Source: Acorus gramineus
Lineage: Eukaryota > Streptophyta > Magnoliopsida > Acorales > Acoraceae
Length of the DNA: 64,000 nt
Assembly (NCBI GenBank): GCA_030737835.1
Contig: CM060854.1
Coordinates: 7,016,860 to 7,080,859 of the forward strand
Reading direction: 5' to 3'
Part shown: positions 1-12,016 of the stretch, piece by piece
Layout of the letters: each line of letters starts with the position of its first letter
Position numbering within the stretch: position 1 is the stretch's first letter
Notes under the pieces: model-generated
The model's database searches: none
What the model was told of the DNA's origin: nothing
The model's input: only the letters and a program-made list of their open reading frames with translations
Position numbers and translations under genes: made by a program

Positions 1-124
1 AGCGATGTGGATGCAAATTCATAGTGCAATCATAAACTGACAGCATAAGCATCTATAAAGATGTAACTTGAAAAATATTACAGTCATAAAAATCACTAAG
101 ACAATAAAATATAGTGATTCAGAC

Positions 125-3100
125 CTGAAGGAAAAGATCAGTAATCGTGTTGTAGTCAACTGGACAACCACCCTCCATTTGTGACATCATCAGGGCAAAA
201 TTAACAGCACCCTGCATAATTTTGCACCCAAAGGCATACCCATGTTGAAGTCAAACAGAAATTCAGAAGGAATATACAGAGTAATTGAAACTCAGAATAG
301 GCTTTAGCTTTCTAGAATTAATCAACCAATCAAAAAAAGGGTAGTCACATTATTGTTTTTCCATTTCTTAGTAGATGCATCATCTTCTTGTTTTTTATTT
401 ATTTATTTTGGATGCTTGCCATACTCATATAAGTTGGTGGATATCCAACCATTCTCTCAGGGCAAAAAAAAACAATTAACCATGAAGCAGCATACACTGC
501 ATCATGCAATTTGTACCTATATTACTTTTATGGTATCAACTCTCAAGTATAGCATTCGGTGTCCAAATGAGATTATATTATTTTGGAGCTTCTACAAGAG
601 GTCTCGGTGGATGGTCAGAAGAGAGATGAGATTATATGGTGTCCAAATCCGGTTGATGGCTATTCGGTTCGGGGTGACTACTGTTGGTTGCGGAGGAATA
701 TGGCAGCTACCTCCTCTACAGCATCTAAGTACAGGGAAGTGTGGGGCTGCCACGTTCCATTGAAGGTGAAAGCCTTTATGTGGACCATGTATCATGGCAA
801 GGTCCTAACAAAGGTGCGCCTAGCTCACTAGCACAAGGAGTTGGACGTCAGGTGCGTCTTGTGCTCGAACAGAGATGAATCTGCGGAGCACTTGTTCGTC
901 AGGTGTCTAGTGGCGAGGTCTATCTGGGACCGGTTGGAAGCGGCATATGGGATGAACGATAGCTTTTCCACAATTGAAGACTTGTGGGCGACTGGCAAGG
1001 CGTTGAGGTGCGCGGGTGATCGGAGCACCAAAGCTAAGGTTTCTCAAATAGTCATTCCGGCTGTTGTATGGGCAATATGGCGCATGAGGAACAATGTCAT
1101 CTTTAGGGGAGTTAGACCATACGCTGATAATGTGTGGGAGGAGGCAATTGAGTACATTAAAGACTGGGGGCGCCACTGTGTCGGGGCGACTTCAATTCAG
1201 TTCGTGGGGAGCCATTTAGTTATCATAGAATAGGATGAGTTTGGAGTCCTTTTATGTAGAGCTCTCTTCTACTTTCTCTCTTATGCTTTATGTTCTTGTA
1301 TTCCCACTTGGGCTCTCTTCTTCATATCTAATACGAAGGTGATGAACTACCGTTTTAATTAAAAAAAAACTTTCAAGTATAGCAGATTATAGAAAATTAA
1401 GACAAGTGTGATCATCACATATTTAATAAAGAATACCTGAGGATCTGACCGCAAGATAGTTTGAAGGAGAAACAGATAATCCGGGGTGTATCCAACCTGC
1501 ATCCAGGAGCAAAGATATATACTAATAATGCATAGAGTACTTATGGTCTTGATTACCTACATTCTACAATATCACTTCAATTCCCCGGACTGAGGTAGTT
1601 TCCGGAAATGGCAAAGAGATACCATCACAAAAATACGAAAAATATACCTGCTTTGAGTAAATAAGAATTTTGTCAAACTCCCTACGTTCAGCAAACGCTG
1701 CAACAACCTTTGGGGTAGCCCTTGCTTTTATATATATTTTAAGCGCAAGATCATTATCCACAGTCTGAAAAACATGCACAAAATAGAATTAATCACAAAA
1801 TTAAAAGACCAAAATATGAAACAGGACAACAAAATCCAAGGAAATAAATGTTCTTAGTTTCCAACCAATTACAAATATCAAAATGCAAATCCTCAGTTAT
1901 GCAATTTTAATGCACAATTTGTGCATGATTAAAAACATAATTTCAATTTGAAGCAATATACTAACCTTCACAAGGTCACCAAGTTCTTCGCTACACTCAA
2001 GCTTGTCCTCAGCCAGCCAATTCTCCAGAAGATTCTTCTTGTTTTGATTGACAACAAGGCGAGATAACTCCAAAGACTCAAATGCATTGAGTTTACCTCT
2101 AGTTAACAATGTACCAAAGTACTGCAACAGAGGTGGTGTTTGCCCAGATTGAACGGGAACACTCTGCATTGATAGCCAATGGACATTTGATGTCAGTCAT
2201 ATAGTTCTAGATCTTCCTCTTAACAAATGGCATTCCATGATTGCAAAAAATTGGATAAGTGGCATCACAAAGCATATAAGCATGATAGGGCACGTGACCT
2301 TATGTATTACACTGAAAGTGACAATTAATTAACCAGAATATCACCACACAAAAGAGAAAAACTGAAATCTCAACTGGATTCAATAAAGGCCAACAAAATT
2401 AACAGCTTACTACAAGAAGGGCAACACAAAAACATAAATACCTGAAATTTTGCAACAGTGTCAGGAGTACGAAGGATGCCCTGAGGAGATTCTGCAGCCA
2501 GTTCAGCAGCCTCCTTGTATTTTGTCTGCGAGAACAATTCATGAAACCGCTGCACAACCTGTATTATATAAGATGAAATTGGATATGAGAGACGATAAAA
2601 TTAAGTAATGACGTTAGAATATACAAAACTTAGAATTTGAAACCAATGAGATTCTGCAGTTTCAAGTTACCAAATTTTCGGCGCCCGGTAGGTTTCCTCT
2701 TTTGGCAAGATTAACTGCGAGCTCCAGATTGTTTAACTGAGACAAGCAAAACAACAATCGTCAGTGTGTCAATTTTTGAAATTAGAGCATGACTAAGAAA
2801 CTCAAGCTCATAGACGTACTTGGCCACTGACGAAGGGCACAATTGTTGCTTCATTGACTGTTGCAAGTAGCACCTGTCCTCGCCTATTTATGGCATAGAA
2901 GCCACCAACTGAAGAAGCTTCTGTGGTCAAAAAAATGGGATCTGGACTAATTCTATTTCTGTAAACTGCTGTGGCAGTGTCCAGATCATAAACAAAAAGT
3001 AGTCCAAGCTTTGTGATAACGTAAATCAAACTGTACTTGTTGGAAATCTGCAAAATAACAAGTCAATGGATTATAGTTAATATTGAATAACAAATCTTCC

Positions 3101-6100
3101 TAAAACTATACACAATCAAAAGGGTATCAATATTACCTGCATGGCAACAGGGAAGTCATCCGCAAAATCAGGAGGAAAGAAAAGATCAGCTTGTTTCTTG
3201 GAAAAGCCTGGTTTACCTGAAGCGAAAAAGCACTTGATGTGTGAGAAAAGTTCAATTCACATCAGCAAAAATTACAAAAAGTGATAGCATGCAATATGAG
3301 GACACAAGCCAATTGATGGAAATTATCCAAATCTAAACACTTCTCAAGCTCGATATTCTTCACATCACCAAGATACAAATGATAGATGCCATGAATTCAA
3401 AAATTGAGCCAACCGCTCGCAAGGCTTTTACCCAGTCATCTGCCCTGTTGGACCCGTAAGCTGCTACCCAGATAGATTCGAGTCTCTGTTCCTGACTTGG
3501 CGACAGGTTGGGTTATGTGGCACCCAGATAGGCGGATCTCGGCATGTCTTTCATTCCAAGAAAAACCCATAAAGCTTAAACATCCCCTTTCCTCCTTTCT
3601 GACGCCATCATCACTCAAGGTCCATTGCTAGGCAATTTTTTCTGCTTCTCTTCACTTTCCCTCCACTTTTTTTTCCCCTCCCCTCCTCACCTTTCCCTAC
3701 AGGCAACCAGCCCAATGATAAGTCTTTCCCTCCTACCAGTCCACCCCATCAACCCCTCCCCTTCTCTGGCCAGTCACCTCATCTCTCACATTTTGTGCAC
3801 CCATTAGCATCCAGCTAGGACGGAGGTGCTACATAGCCCCAAAACCACCCTTCTCAAGCCTGTGTATAACATTGATAGGTGCCGAGGAAATAATGACAGA
3901 TAATCCACAATCTATCTTGACATGTATAATCTCTCAAACCACACAGCATTTCTACACCATGTACAATTTCAAAAGATATACATGAAAAGCACATCTAAGA
4001 ACATTAAAAATGAAATATCATAAAGAAGCATATAACCTGGTTGTGCACCAAGTTCAATGATATGTAGCTTCGATGTGATTTGACCGGCATTGGTGGTCTT
4101 TGACGCAAAGCAGATAAGAATAGATGGATTTTCATTTCCAACAACCTGCATAGACCATGTTCAAATATCACAAGTGGATAACAGCATAAGATATTGCTTC
4201 ATATTAGGATTCTTCTTCCTTTCTGTTATATGTGTACATGTAAGGGTTTGATTACACACCTTGAAAGAAGCAAACGAAGCAGCATGTGCTTCAAGTGCTT
4301 GACTCCGCTGCTGGTCCACCGAAAATAGCTGCATATTTCCTTTCACCAATTGTGGCCTCTACAACAAAAAATTGTGGAAAATGAGAACCATACTAATTAA
4401 TTTATATAATGGTAATAATACAAAGTTCCTGTTATATCATTTAGCTATCCAAGTTATTCTGCCTGCTTGCTTATAACAAACAAGTAAAGTTGCTCCCCAA
4501 AACACTGGAGAAGATAAGGGATACATGAGGAGCTTTAATCCAACATTACACAAAAAAAGCCCACTTTGTACAAATTTAGAGCTTAAACTCGTGTAACATG
4601 TCAACTACTATGTACAAATATATGTTAAAACTCTGAAATCCAAGCACATTTAAAAGTTCAGAAAAATCATATCATTGCACCCACAAAGTTGTATACCCAA
4701 TAACAGGGTATCAGAGATAGAGGTAAAAATGAATCAACTGGTAAAAAAGCTATTTACAATATCTATGAACAACAGAACTCTGGATTTCTGCCCCTGACAA
4801 TCTCCGACATAACAAAGTACAAGGTCTAATCAGATGCAACCCCAAAAATAATGTGACACAGATGAATATAAATTCTAACCTAGCTCATAAAATCACTCAT
4901 CAAACACCCTAACTCTCCTTGTATGCTCCATCACACTCCCTGTGCACTCCCACATGACAATGATTTCATACAACATACAACGATGCCACTCTAGTCTTAG
5001 CACTTGAGATAATTAAAGAAACAATTAAAATAGATGAAACAACAATTAGCAATCAATCACATGTCTTAAATGTGCTTCTGAAAAAAGAAAAGAAAACTGG
5101 AATGGAGCAGTTTCATCTGAACCATTCAAATAGCGCAATAGGGTGTGACATACTGCCATTAATGAATTAATTAATAAATCTCTACTGTGAATGTGTATTG
5201 GATGTCAGACAGTCCAAAGTAAAATGCGTCCAGCTTATTTTCAAGAAAGCTGCTTTCACCGACATATAAGAATCAAGATGAGCTCAGCTTTAGAAGTTGA
5301 TCAATACATATAAAAAAAGTGAAACAAAATAAATGCATACCTCAGGAGCACCAGGTGCAATTCCAATTAAAACAAGCCATTTTTCAGAGGGATCACAACG
5401 GTAATTGATTATCTGATTGTTCACTAAATTAGCCGTCCTTTCAAACATTTTTGTTGGCTCTGAATCACCTATATACATGCATCAATACAGAACTTAAACA
5501 ATGTTATGAACAAATCAAATAAGTGAAGTAAGTCCCCAAGAGGGATTGGTGAAAAAAAACAGGTTCCAATTATCCTTAAAGAAGTCAAATATTACCTTCT
5601 ATGGACCAATGATATACTGAGGTTTGTGTGACTAGCCCTAACATCTTTGGGCTAATCCACTTCCAGAAGACAACCTGAATATAGGACAAATTTATACTTT
5701 CAAACTTTCCTCAAAACCCACAACAGCAGCTACTAATGCATTGAGTTGACCATCACCTGCTCAGGCATCTGATATGATTTCATTTTAGCCTTCATCTCAA
5801 TGTTGAATATCTGAAGGTGATCTTGAGTGCTTCCGGGTATTTGAGCTTTAATGAGAATGAAGCATGTATAACTCTTTTAGTTAGCGCGCAGCTTTTGTTT
5901 CCAAAAGGAAAATACATCACATGATAATTACCAAGCAAGCAAGAAATTCGACAAGAGGGGAAAGGTCAGAATATCACAGTAGGCATACTACAAGCACCAA
6001 CATATGGAGACACATCTTGTCAATCAGGCAACCACACATCTACCAGTGAGGTACACATGGAAAATTTACCATACAACACATCTGGTCCACAAAACATGGA

Positions 6101-8011
6101 AGAAAAAAGAATGTATATTTTCTTTTTTTAAGACTTATAATGCTATTTCAGGAAAAGATTGCATACAAAAACAGACAATGAATCCCTCAGAAAAAACATA
6201 TTCAGGAAGCATAATGAATCAACCAACAAGTACTTAGGCAGCAAGCTAGCAATAGTGCAGTTCCTGAGCAGGCAAACCTCTCAAAGTAGGACCTTTTTCC
6301 AAATCCTTCAAGAACATAATGTACATAACTTATTATTAGACTTCATTAAAAAGTGAAACTGATCCTAGGAAGCGAAACGGTGACAAATTCTGAGCAGGAA
6401 TTTTTTTTTCCTAAAGCAGCAATACAACTTATATGGTTACTCCACCTATATCACCCGATTTACCGTTAAAGTATATAATAGTCACTTAGTATATTGCATC
6501 AAAATACAGTAAACATTAGGTTCCTGAGAAACATAAGGAACACAACAATAGGATTTAATGGAAATTGGTGACCTTGGTCAACTTATGCCTAAACACTACA
6601 CTAGGAAGTAGGAACACTACACTAGCTTTATGAGAAAAATCATACTATGAAAAGTTGTTTCAGTTATAATGCAAGTCATATTAGCAGAGCCCTCATGCTG
6701 ACCGAGTTGTTAAATCACCAGAAAGAAATGCGAGGAATTCAGCATATGTAACATTTGGCTTAGAACTGCGACTCGCATGCATATAAGATTAGAAAGATTA
6801 TTGGAGCACTCAAAGATTTAACATTCAACAAATATCAGTTTCTACATTATTTCATCCAATGGTGTCTGCTTATGATACATACTGATACAAATATAAATAT
6901 CATGTAGTAAGATTGCTGTGTTCTACTCAGATGTTCCTGGTGTATCATAACAAGTTCATTGATGGACAAAACTGTTACCAGAATGCAAATCATTCGGACT
7001 ATTTGAGAGTCAACAAGGAATGTGAATTACTCAATCATTTGTTTCAAATTTTCAAAAGGTTCCAAAAACGGAATAGTATTTCCATATAATGCATCATTCA
7101 TACACAGCAAAACTAATTCTTGAATTTATGCATGCAAAACTAAAAAATACCAAACAAAACTCTTCCAAATCCTAAACTTTCATTCAAAAAAGGACAAATT
7201 AATCATCAAATTAGAGTCTTTCTTGATTTTCATACAAGAATTGACAAGAACATGGAAAAACCATTGGTGACTACTTTAAGCCCATCCCATGATAAGTTGT
7301 TCCCCAAAACTTATCCAATGGACATTATTCCAAAAAAATTAAACACAACCCAATGGGAAAAAAAGAGAGCTGAACCGAACCAGATCCAATAAAATATAGC
7401 ATACAACGCAGACAAAAGAAAACATTGATTCAAACAGAAGAAAAGATCCAATTTTTAAACCTTTGAGAGCGAGGATCCTTGAAATGGGATTCATCAAGGC
7501 GGAATCCGCGGTAATTGGCCTCCTCAGCGGCTGATTGGGCATGTTCATGTCAATGATGACCACGCTGTTCTGAGGGGATGTCTCCCTGACGCATATGTGT
7601 TTATCGGACTCCATCGTCACATGCGTGAACGTTATGAACTGAGGATTCACTCCTACGCTAGGAAGCTGAAAATCAGAAGGAAAAAAATCAGAACTTCTTC
7701 GAAATCAGTCATTGCATCAGATCGTGATATCAAACCTTTACGAATCACAAAAAAAGGAACAAAATTTTTGAAAAATTGGAACTATTCAAGCATGCAATAA
7801 ATCCCTATCATCTCTCACAGATCTAAACAGATCCAAACATCAAACGTAGACAAAACAAAATATCAATCGCTCGAGTAGATCCACCTCCCAATTCAGCTAA
7901 AGCACCAAAACCAGATCGAATGGGGAAACAAAAAAAGACGGAGGAGAGAAGGACACGAGAACTCACGGTGAGGATCTCCTTCATGGTGATAGGGGCGTTC
8001 GCGGCGGCCAT
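125..8011 (-). CDS. CHC1: Clathrin heavy chain, N-terminal 569 codons (gene continues off the left edge)
   Basis: Clathrin heavy chain forms the legs of the clathrin triskelion that coats vesicles at the plasma membrane and trans-Golgi. Fifteen coding exons join in frame: 8011-7967, 7665-7461, 5845-5757, 5674-5596, 5468-5341, 4358-4260, 4145-4037, 3216-3137, 3047-2820, 2736-2671, 2558-2442, 2163-1966, 1764-1648, 1496-1437 and 211-125, all with GT..AG borders. The start [14 protein letters not shown] and phrases such as [59 protein letters not shown] and [17 protein letters not shown] are highly characteristic. The window covers the seven-bladed propeller (about residues 1-330), the linker, and the start of the alpha-helical leg repeats; the family is about 1,700 residues, so roughly two thirds lies to the left. 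The leader has a CT-rich microsatellite. The intron between the last two exons contains a LINE insertion. Plants usually have two paralogues; I cannot say which this is. Confidence 0.97.
555..1372 (+). mobile_element. 5'-truncated L1-type LINE in a clathrin intron, with target-site duplication
   Basis: The plus strand encodes the C-terminal part of a plant non-LTR retrotransposon ORF2: a [10 protein letters not shown] segment, a zf-RVT zinc knuckle (CVLC then EHLFVRC), and the [14 protein letters not shown] motif. A stop codon lies at 829-831, just before the knuckle. The right end is a short A run (about 1362-1369). The 12-mer TCAAGTATAGCA lies at 543-554 and again at 1373-1384, which is the expected target-site duplication. 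The element is antisense to the clathrin gene. It is in the same broad family as the LINE at 46.9-50.1 kb but the two sequences are clearly different. Confidence 0.88.
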
Positions 8012-8148
8012 GGCTTCCCGATCTGGCGCCCCCTGTTAGGGTTCCACCAGAAGATTTAGGGTTTCAAGAGGACCTGGTTTTGGAAGCCCCGGCGGCTTTG
8101 GATCTGAAGCGGCGAAGAGGCCCTCTCTCAGGCCCTAACGAATCGGAG

Positions 8149-8194
8149 AAAGAGAGAGAGCGATCAGAAACAATGGAGAGAGAGAGAGAGAGAG
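8149..8194. repeat. (AG)n microsatellite in clathrin 5' leader
   Basis: AG repeats lie at 8149-8160 and 8176-8194. On the clathrin strand these read as CT-rich, a usual feature of plant 5' leaders. An AT microsatellite follows at 8342-8362, further upstream of the gene. Confidence 0.8.
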
Positions 8195-8199
8195 TAAAG

Positions 8200-10160
8200 A
8201 AGAACAAAACAACACAATGCCAGAGAAACGAAAAATGGACAATTTTTTTTTAGGGGGGGGACTGATATCGTCACGTCCAACCCTTATGAACCTGCCACAC
8301 CCGGTAAAACAGGTCAACAACTAAAGCCTATAAAAAAAAATAATATATATATATATATATATGTTATGAATATGCATCAAAAAAATCAGAAATTTTTTTT
8401 TCATATCCGAAATGGGATATCAGTGTATTTGATGGCACATATTATATATTTATTATCTTGTTTAGTTTTAATCACAATTTTAAAAAATCAAATAACTCTT
8501 TGGTTTTTTATGTGTGGTTCTTTGAGAAGGATAGGCTATACAATCTTGATTTTTATTTTCATGTCTGTGTAATATACCACTTGATTATCTTAGTATCAAT
8601 TATTCAAATAACAATTTTATTCATTCATAAAAGTTGTTTTTTTATAAAAGTTAATTATATTTTTTTATATGCCACGAATATAATAACTTGCTTTCTAAGA
8701 CATACTAAAAAGGGCATCATTATTTAAATATATTATTTATCTATTTTACTAAGCAAAAGTGTTTAAGTTTTTATGTTCAATCCTTCTTTCGTGTCTAACA
8801 TTTTCATTTTCAATTTTATCATCAGTTATATCTGAATTTTTAATTTTATATTAAGAGTAAGAATGGAAAAAAAATATATTTTTAATATTTTAAAAGATAA
8901 TGTGAGATATTCATTCAATCTATCTTTTTAATATCTATCTATCTATATTAATGATATATTGAATGAATGGTGGTGATCGTACTGGATCATCACATTTTTT
9001 ATATTTTTTGTTAGATTTAGATTGAAATAATCATGAAAATTGAGATTTTAGATCTCACTTTTTATTATGCAATAATCATTTTTTAAAACAGCTATTTTAC
9101 ATTTATAATTATATATCAGAGTTATACTTAAAAATTTATGAATTTTAAAAAAAAAAATAATTTAATTCTTGATATAATTTTTTAAAAATACATACATTTA
9201 AAAAATCATATTTTAACAAAATATCCATGATTATATGTTATTTTCAATAATATTATTCAAAAGGGTTTATTTTTTTATATCAATTCCAATGATAATGTGG
9301 GTTTGAGAGTTTCAAACATGGTATTTTTACAATGTATGGTTGAATGACGGATACATATGCAAAAAAACTCATTTTCAATTGTAACATATCTCTTTTATAT
9401 GTAATTTTATAAAATATTTATTTGATCATGTTATTTGAATAAAAAGATTTGTCAAAAGCATTAATGATAAAATCTCATAAAAATTATACATGATGATAGG
9501 TTTAAAATTTATTGTTTTTCAGTGAATCCTTTCCAAATCAGTATTACAGCAATACTCGTTGGAAATTTCTTAATAAGTTATAAACATTTTTCATAAAAAA
9601 ATATATAACTTAGTAGATAACTTTTGCTTTATTAACAAAACTTAAAATATGTGCGGACTACACATGGAGATAGTAAACATGATTGTATCTAATATCTTTT
9701 CAAATTTTATTGAAATATACAAAGACATTATAAGTTTTATATATAATAAGTTTTAACAAAGTTAAAGCAATTCTAACAAAGATCATATTAATTTAGATGA
9801 ATAATAGACTTTTAGAAATATGTAAAAATAAATGAATTATCAACTACTTAATTAATTAGAAAATCTCTTCACCATGGAGTTGTGCATCTTTTTATATATA
9901 CGGTCACTTTAGATATGGATTTAATAAATAAATTATGTGTTTGAAAAGCTAAAAATTCTTAAACTCATATTCAAACACATTTTCAATGTTTAGCTTTTTA
10001 AATCACTACCTTCCCTTTTTAGGTTAAAAAAACTTGTGGCTGAAAAGTTAATAAAATAACACTTTTGAAAAATTGTATTTAAAACATGAGATTATAAGAA
10101 TTTTAGAGTTTTCAACCTCACATTCAGAAACAACCATAGAAAAAGGAGCGTAATTTTTTT
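8200..10160. other. AT-rich intergenic stretch, no gene seen
   Basis: This is low-complexity AT-rich DNA upstream of clathrin. The open frames are short, rich in Phe/Leu/Ile and match nothing I recognise. I see no RNA gene. Confidence 0.6.
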
Positions 10161-10285
10161 TTATCAAAATGAAAAAATATACTATTGTATCTTAGTATAT
10201 ACTTCATTTCATATAACAACATATACTTCAATGCCAGTTTATATAATTAAAAAAAATGGTGTGAACTGTAATTGGGGTTGAAAAA
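10160..10285. repeat. Dispersed AT-rich repeat, copy 1 of 3
   Basis: The stretch around AGTATATACTTCATTTCATA followed by a tract ending in ACTGTAATTGGGG is matched by related sequence at 25000-25110 and 40660-40800. This looks like the end of one transposon or MITE family. I cannot classify it. Confidence 0.55.
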
Positions 10286-10799
10286 AAGACTTGTAATAAA
10301 ACTTGTACTAAATATCATTTTTCGTAGAAAATAGGGTACCTAAACTTGTAATAAATTATAAAAAAACCACTAATACTAAAAAATAATATATATTTTGGTT
10401 ATAAAATTAACATTGCCAAGCTCTAATCTGTGCTTTTAAAAAAAAGTATTTATAAATATTTGAACATTTTGGAGGGCTGAGTGGTTTTACAGGGTTTTGG
10501 ATCGGGTGGATTATAAAGAAAAGGAGTGGTTATTGGATTGGACCCATTGTAACCGTCGGATGGGAGATGGAATCGCGACGAGATGAGCTGTAAGTGGAAT
10601 TCCATGTGATTGACAAATCAACCGATGAGTGGCTCCGAATGGGCCGCTCCTTCCTTATCTTGCACTCGTTTTCACCTCCAAACGGGGGGGTTCAATTTTC
10701 GATCTCTTTAACAATGTTTGAAGGTGAAAATAGTGTTACAATCACCTGCACAGTGACGATGAGAGCGAATATTGCACGTGCATAAGATCTAAAAAAATA

Positions 10800-11235
10800 C
10801 CGTACCCGTGGGCCAACTTGGGCCGTTGAACCCGACCCGACCCGACTCGTGGACGAATTTGATTTAGAATTTTTTTCAATTGGATTCAATCCGATCCGGA
10901 CTCGAGATAACCCAATATCAAGTTCGGGTCGGGTTAGGATTCAAAGAGAAACTTGGTTAATTTAGTAACTTAGTTAGTTTGCACACTTTCTCTCATTCTT
11001 GATTTGTTAATTAGAGTTTATTTTGTTGTTTATTATATATAGTTTATGATCTTTTAAGGGTTAAACCCAAGCCCGACTTAAGCATGTGCTCAATCAGAAC
11101 TCAACTTGAACCGTGGGTTGAGGTAGGTTTAGGTTGCACTCTTCGGGTTGAGATTGGGTTCGAGTTGAACTCTAGACATCACGAGTTGGGTTTAGGCATA
11201 CTTTCAACATGACCCAACCTGTCGGAAATGCACTC
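10800..11235 (+). repeat. GGGTTG/CCCGACC-rich dispersed repeat, forward copy
   Basis: GC-richer than its surroundings, with many short words such as GACCCGACCCGACC and GGGTTGAGGTAGG. The part at about 11000-11080 (TTAATTAGAGTTTATTTTG, then ATGATCTTTTAAGGGTTA) matches the reverse complement of 41030-41100. The same element type is therefore present twice in opposite orientation. Subterminal word clusters of this kind are common in hAT-type elements, but class assignment is inference. Confidence 0.65.
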
Positions 11236-11930
11236 CTATCCATTTATACCCAGAGAAATTAATCTAATTGTGAAATGTTTTTTTTTTTTATGAAATTATT
11301 AATTTTTTGTGAAATTTTTTTTTGTGAAAATCATTTTTAAAGAAATATTTTTTAAACTTCTATTTTTAGTTTTTGATAACGTTTGGAAACCCATTTGAGC
11401 AAAATTTTACTTTTTCGAAAAGTGAAAAACACCCTTGGTATTTCAAAATGCCTGTACGAAAGCAAGTTTAATTAAAAATAAGTTACAATCTTTTAATACA
11501 AAAAATATTTTTTAAAAAAGCACAGAAAATGAATTTATTAATAATCAAGTTTATTTAATTCACTTTATTCAAATACACCCCGAGAATTTGATGTTTGTGT
11601 TTTAACATTTTCATATAAAATTGTTGACTTGTGGTTCTTTGTAAAATTGATTTTTTTTTTTTATCAATTTAAGACATTTTCTTTTACTGATTCCAAAAAG
11701 AGTTTCATGGTCCATTTGTTTTAATGTAAAACTCATTGCATGCGTTACTTTACGGGAAAAAGAGTTTTTGGATGTATCCTAAAATTACGGGGAATGCAGA
11801 ATGATTTTCATAACCGCCTTAAAATCTTATTTTGGGATCATTTTTAAAAGAAAGCACGCAGTTTTCTGTGATCTTATTTTTCTTTACAAGTGTTCCCAAA
11901 ACTTTACTACGATAAAAATATAAAAAATAT

Positions 11931-12016
11931 GTTCTTTCATGCTCGAGCCATTCCCCGGAGATTTTTCTTCATTATTGACGGAGATTGTTCTTTCGTGCTC
12001 GTGCCATTCCCCGGAG
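11931..12016. repeat. Tandem duplication of the end of the PET100-like coding exon
   Basis: The 30 bases at 11987-12016, inside the last coding exon, recur at 11931-11960 with two mismatches, 56 bp away. The second copy lies downstream of the stop codon on the gene strand, so the 3' UTR carries a spare copy of codons reading LRGMAR. See findings. Confidence 0.85.

Noticed and set aside
8135..8320. Small frame in the clathrin leader (minus strand)
   Set aside because: Consists of the CT microsatellite translated as Ser/Leu; no evidence for a conserved upstream ORF.
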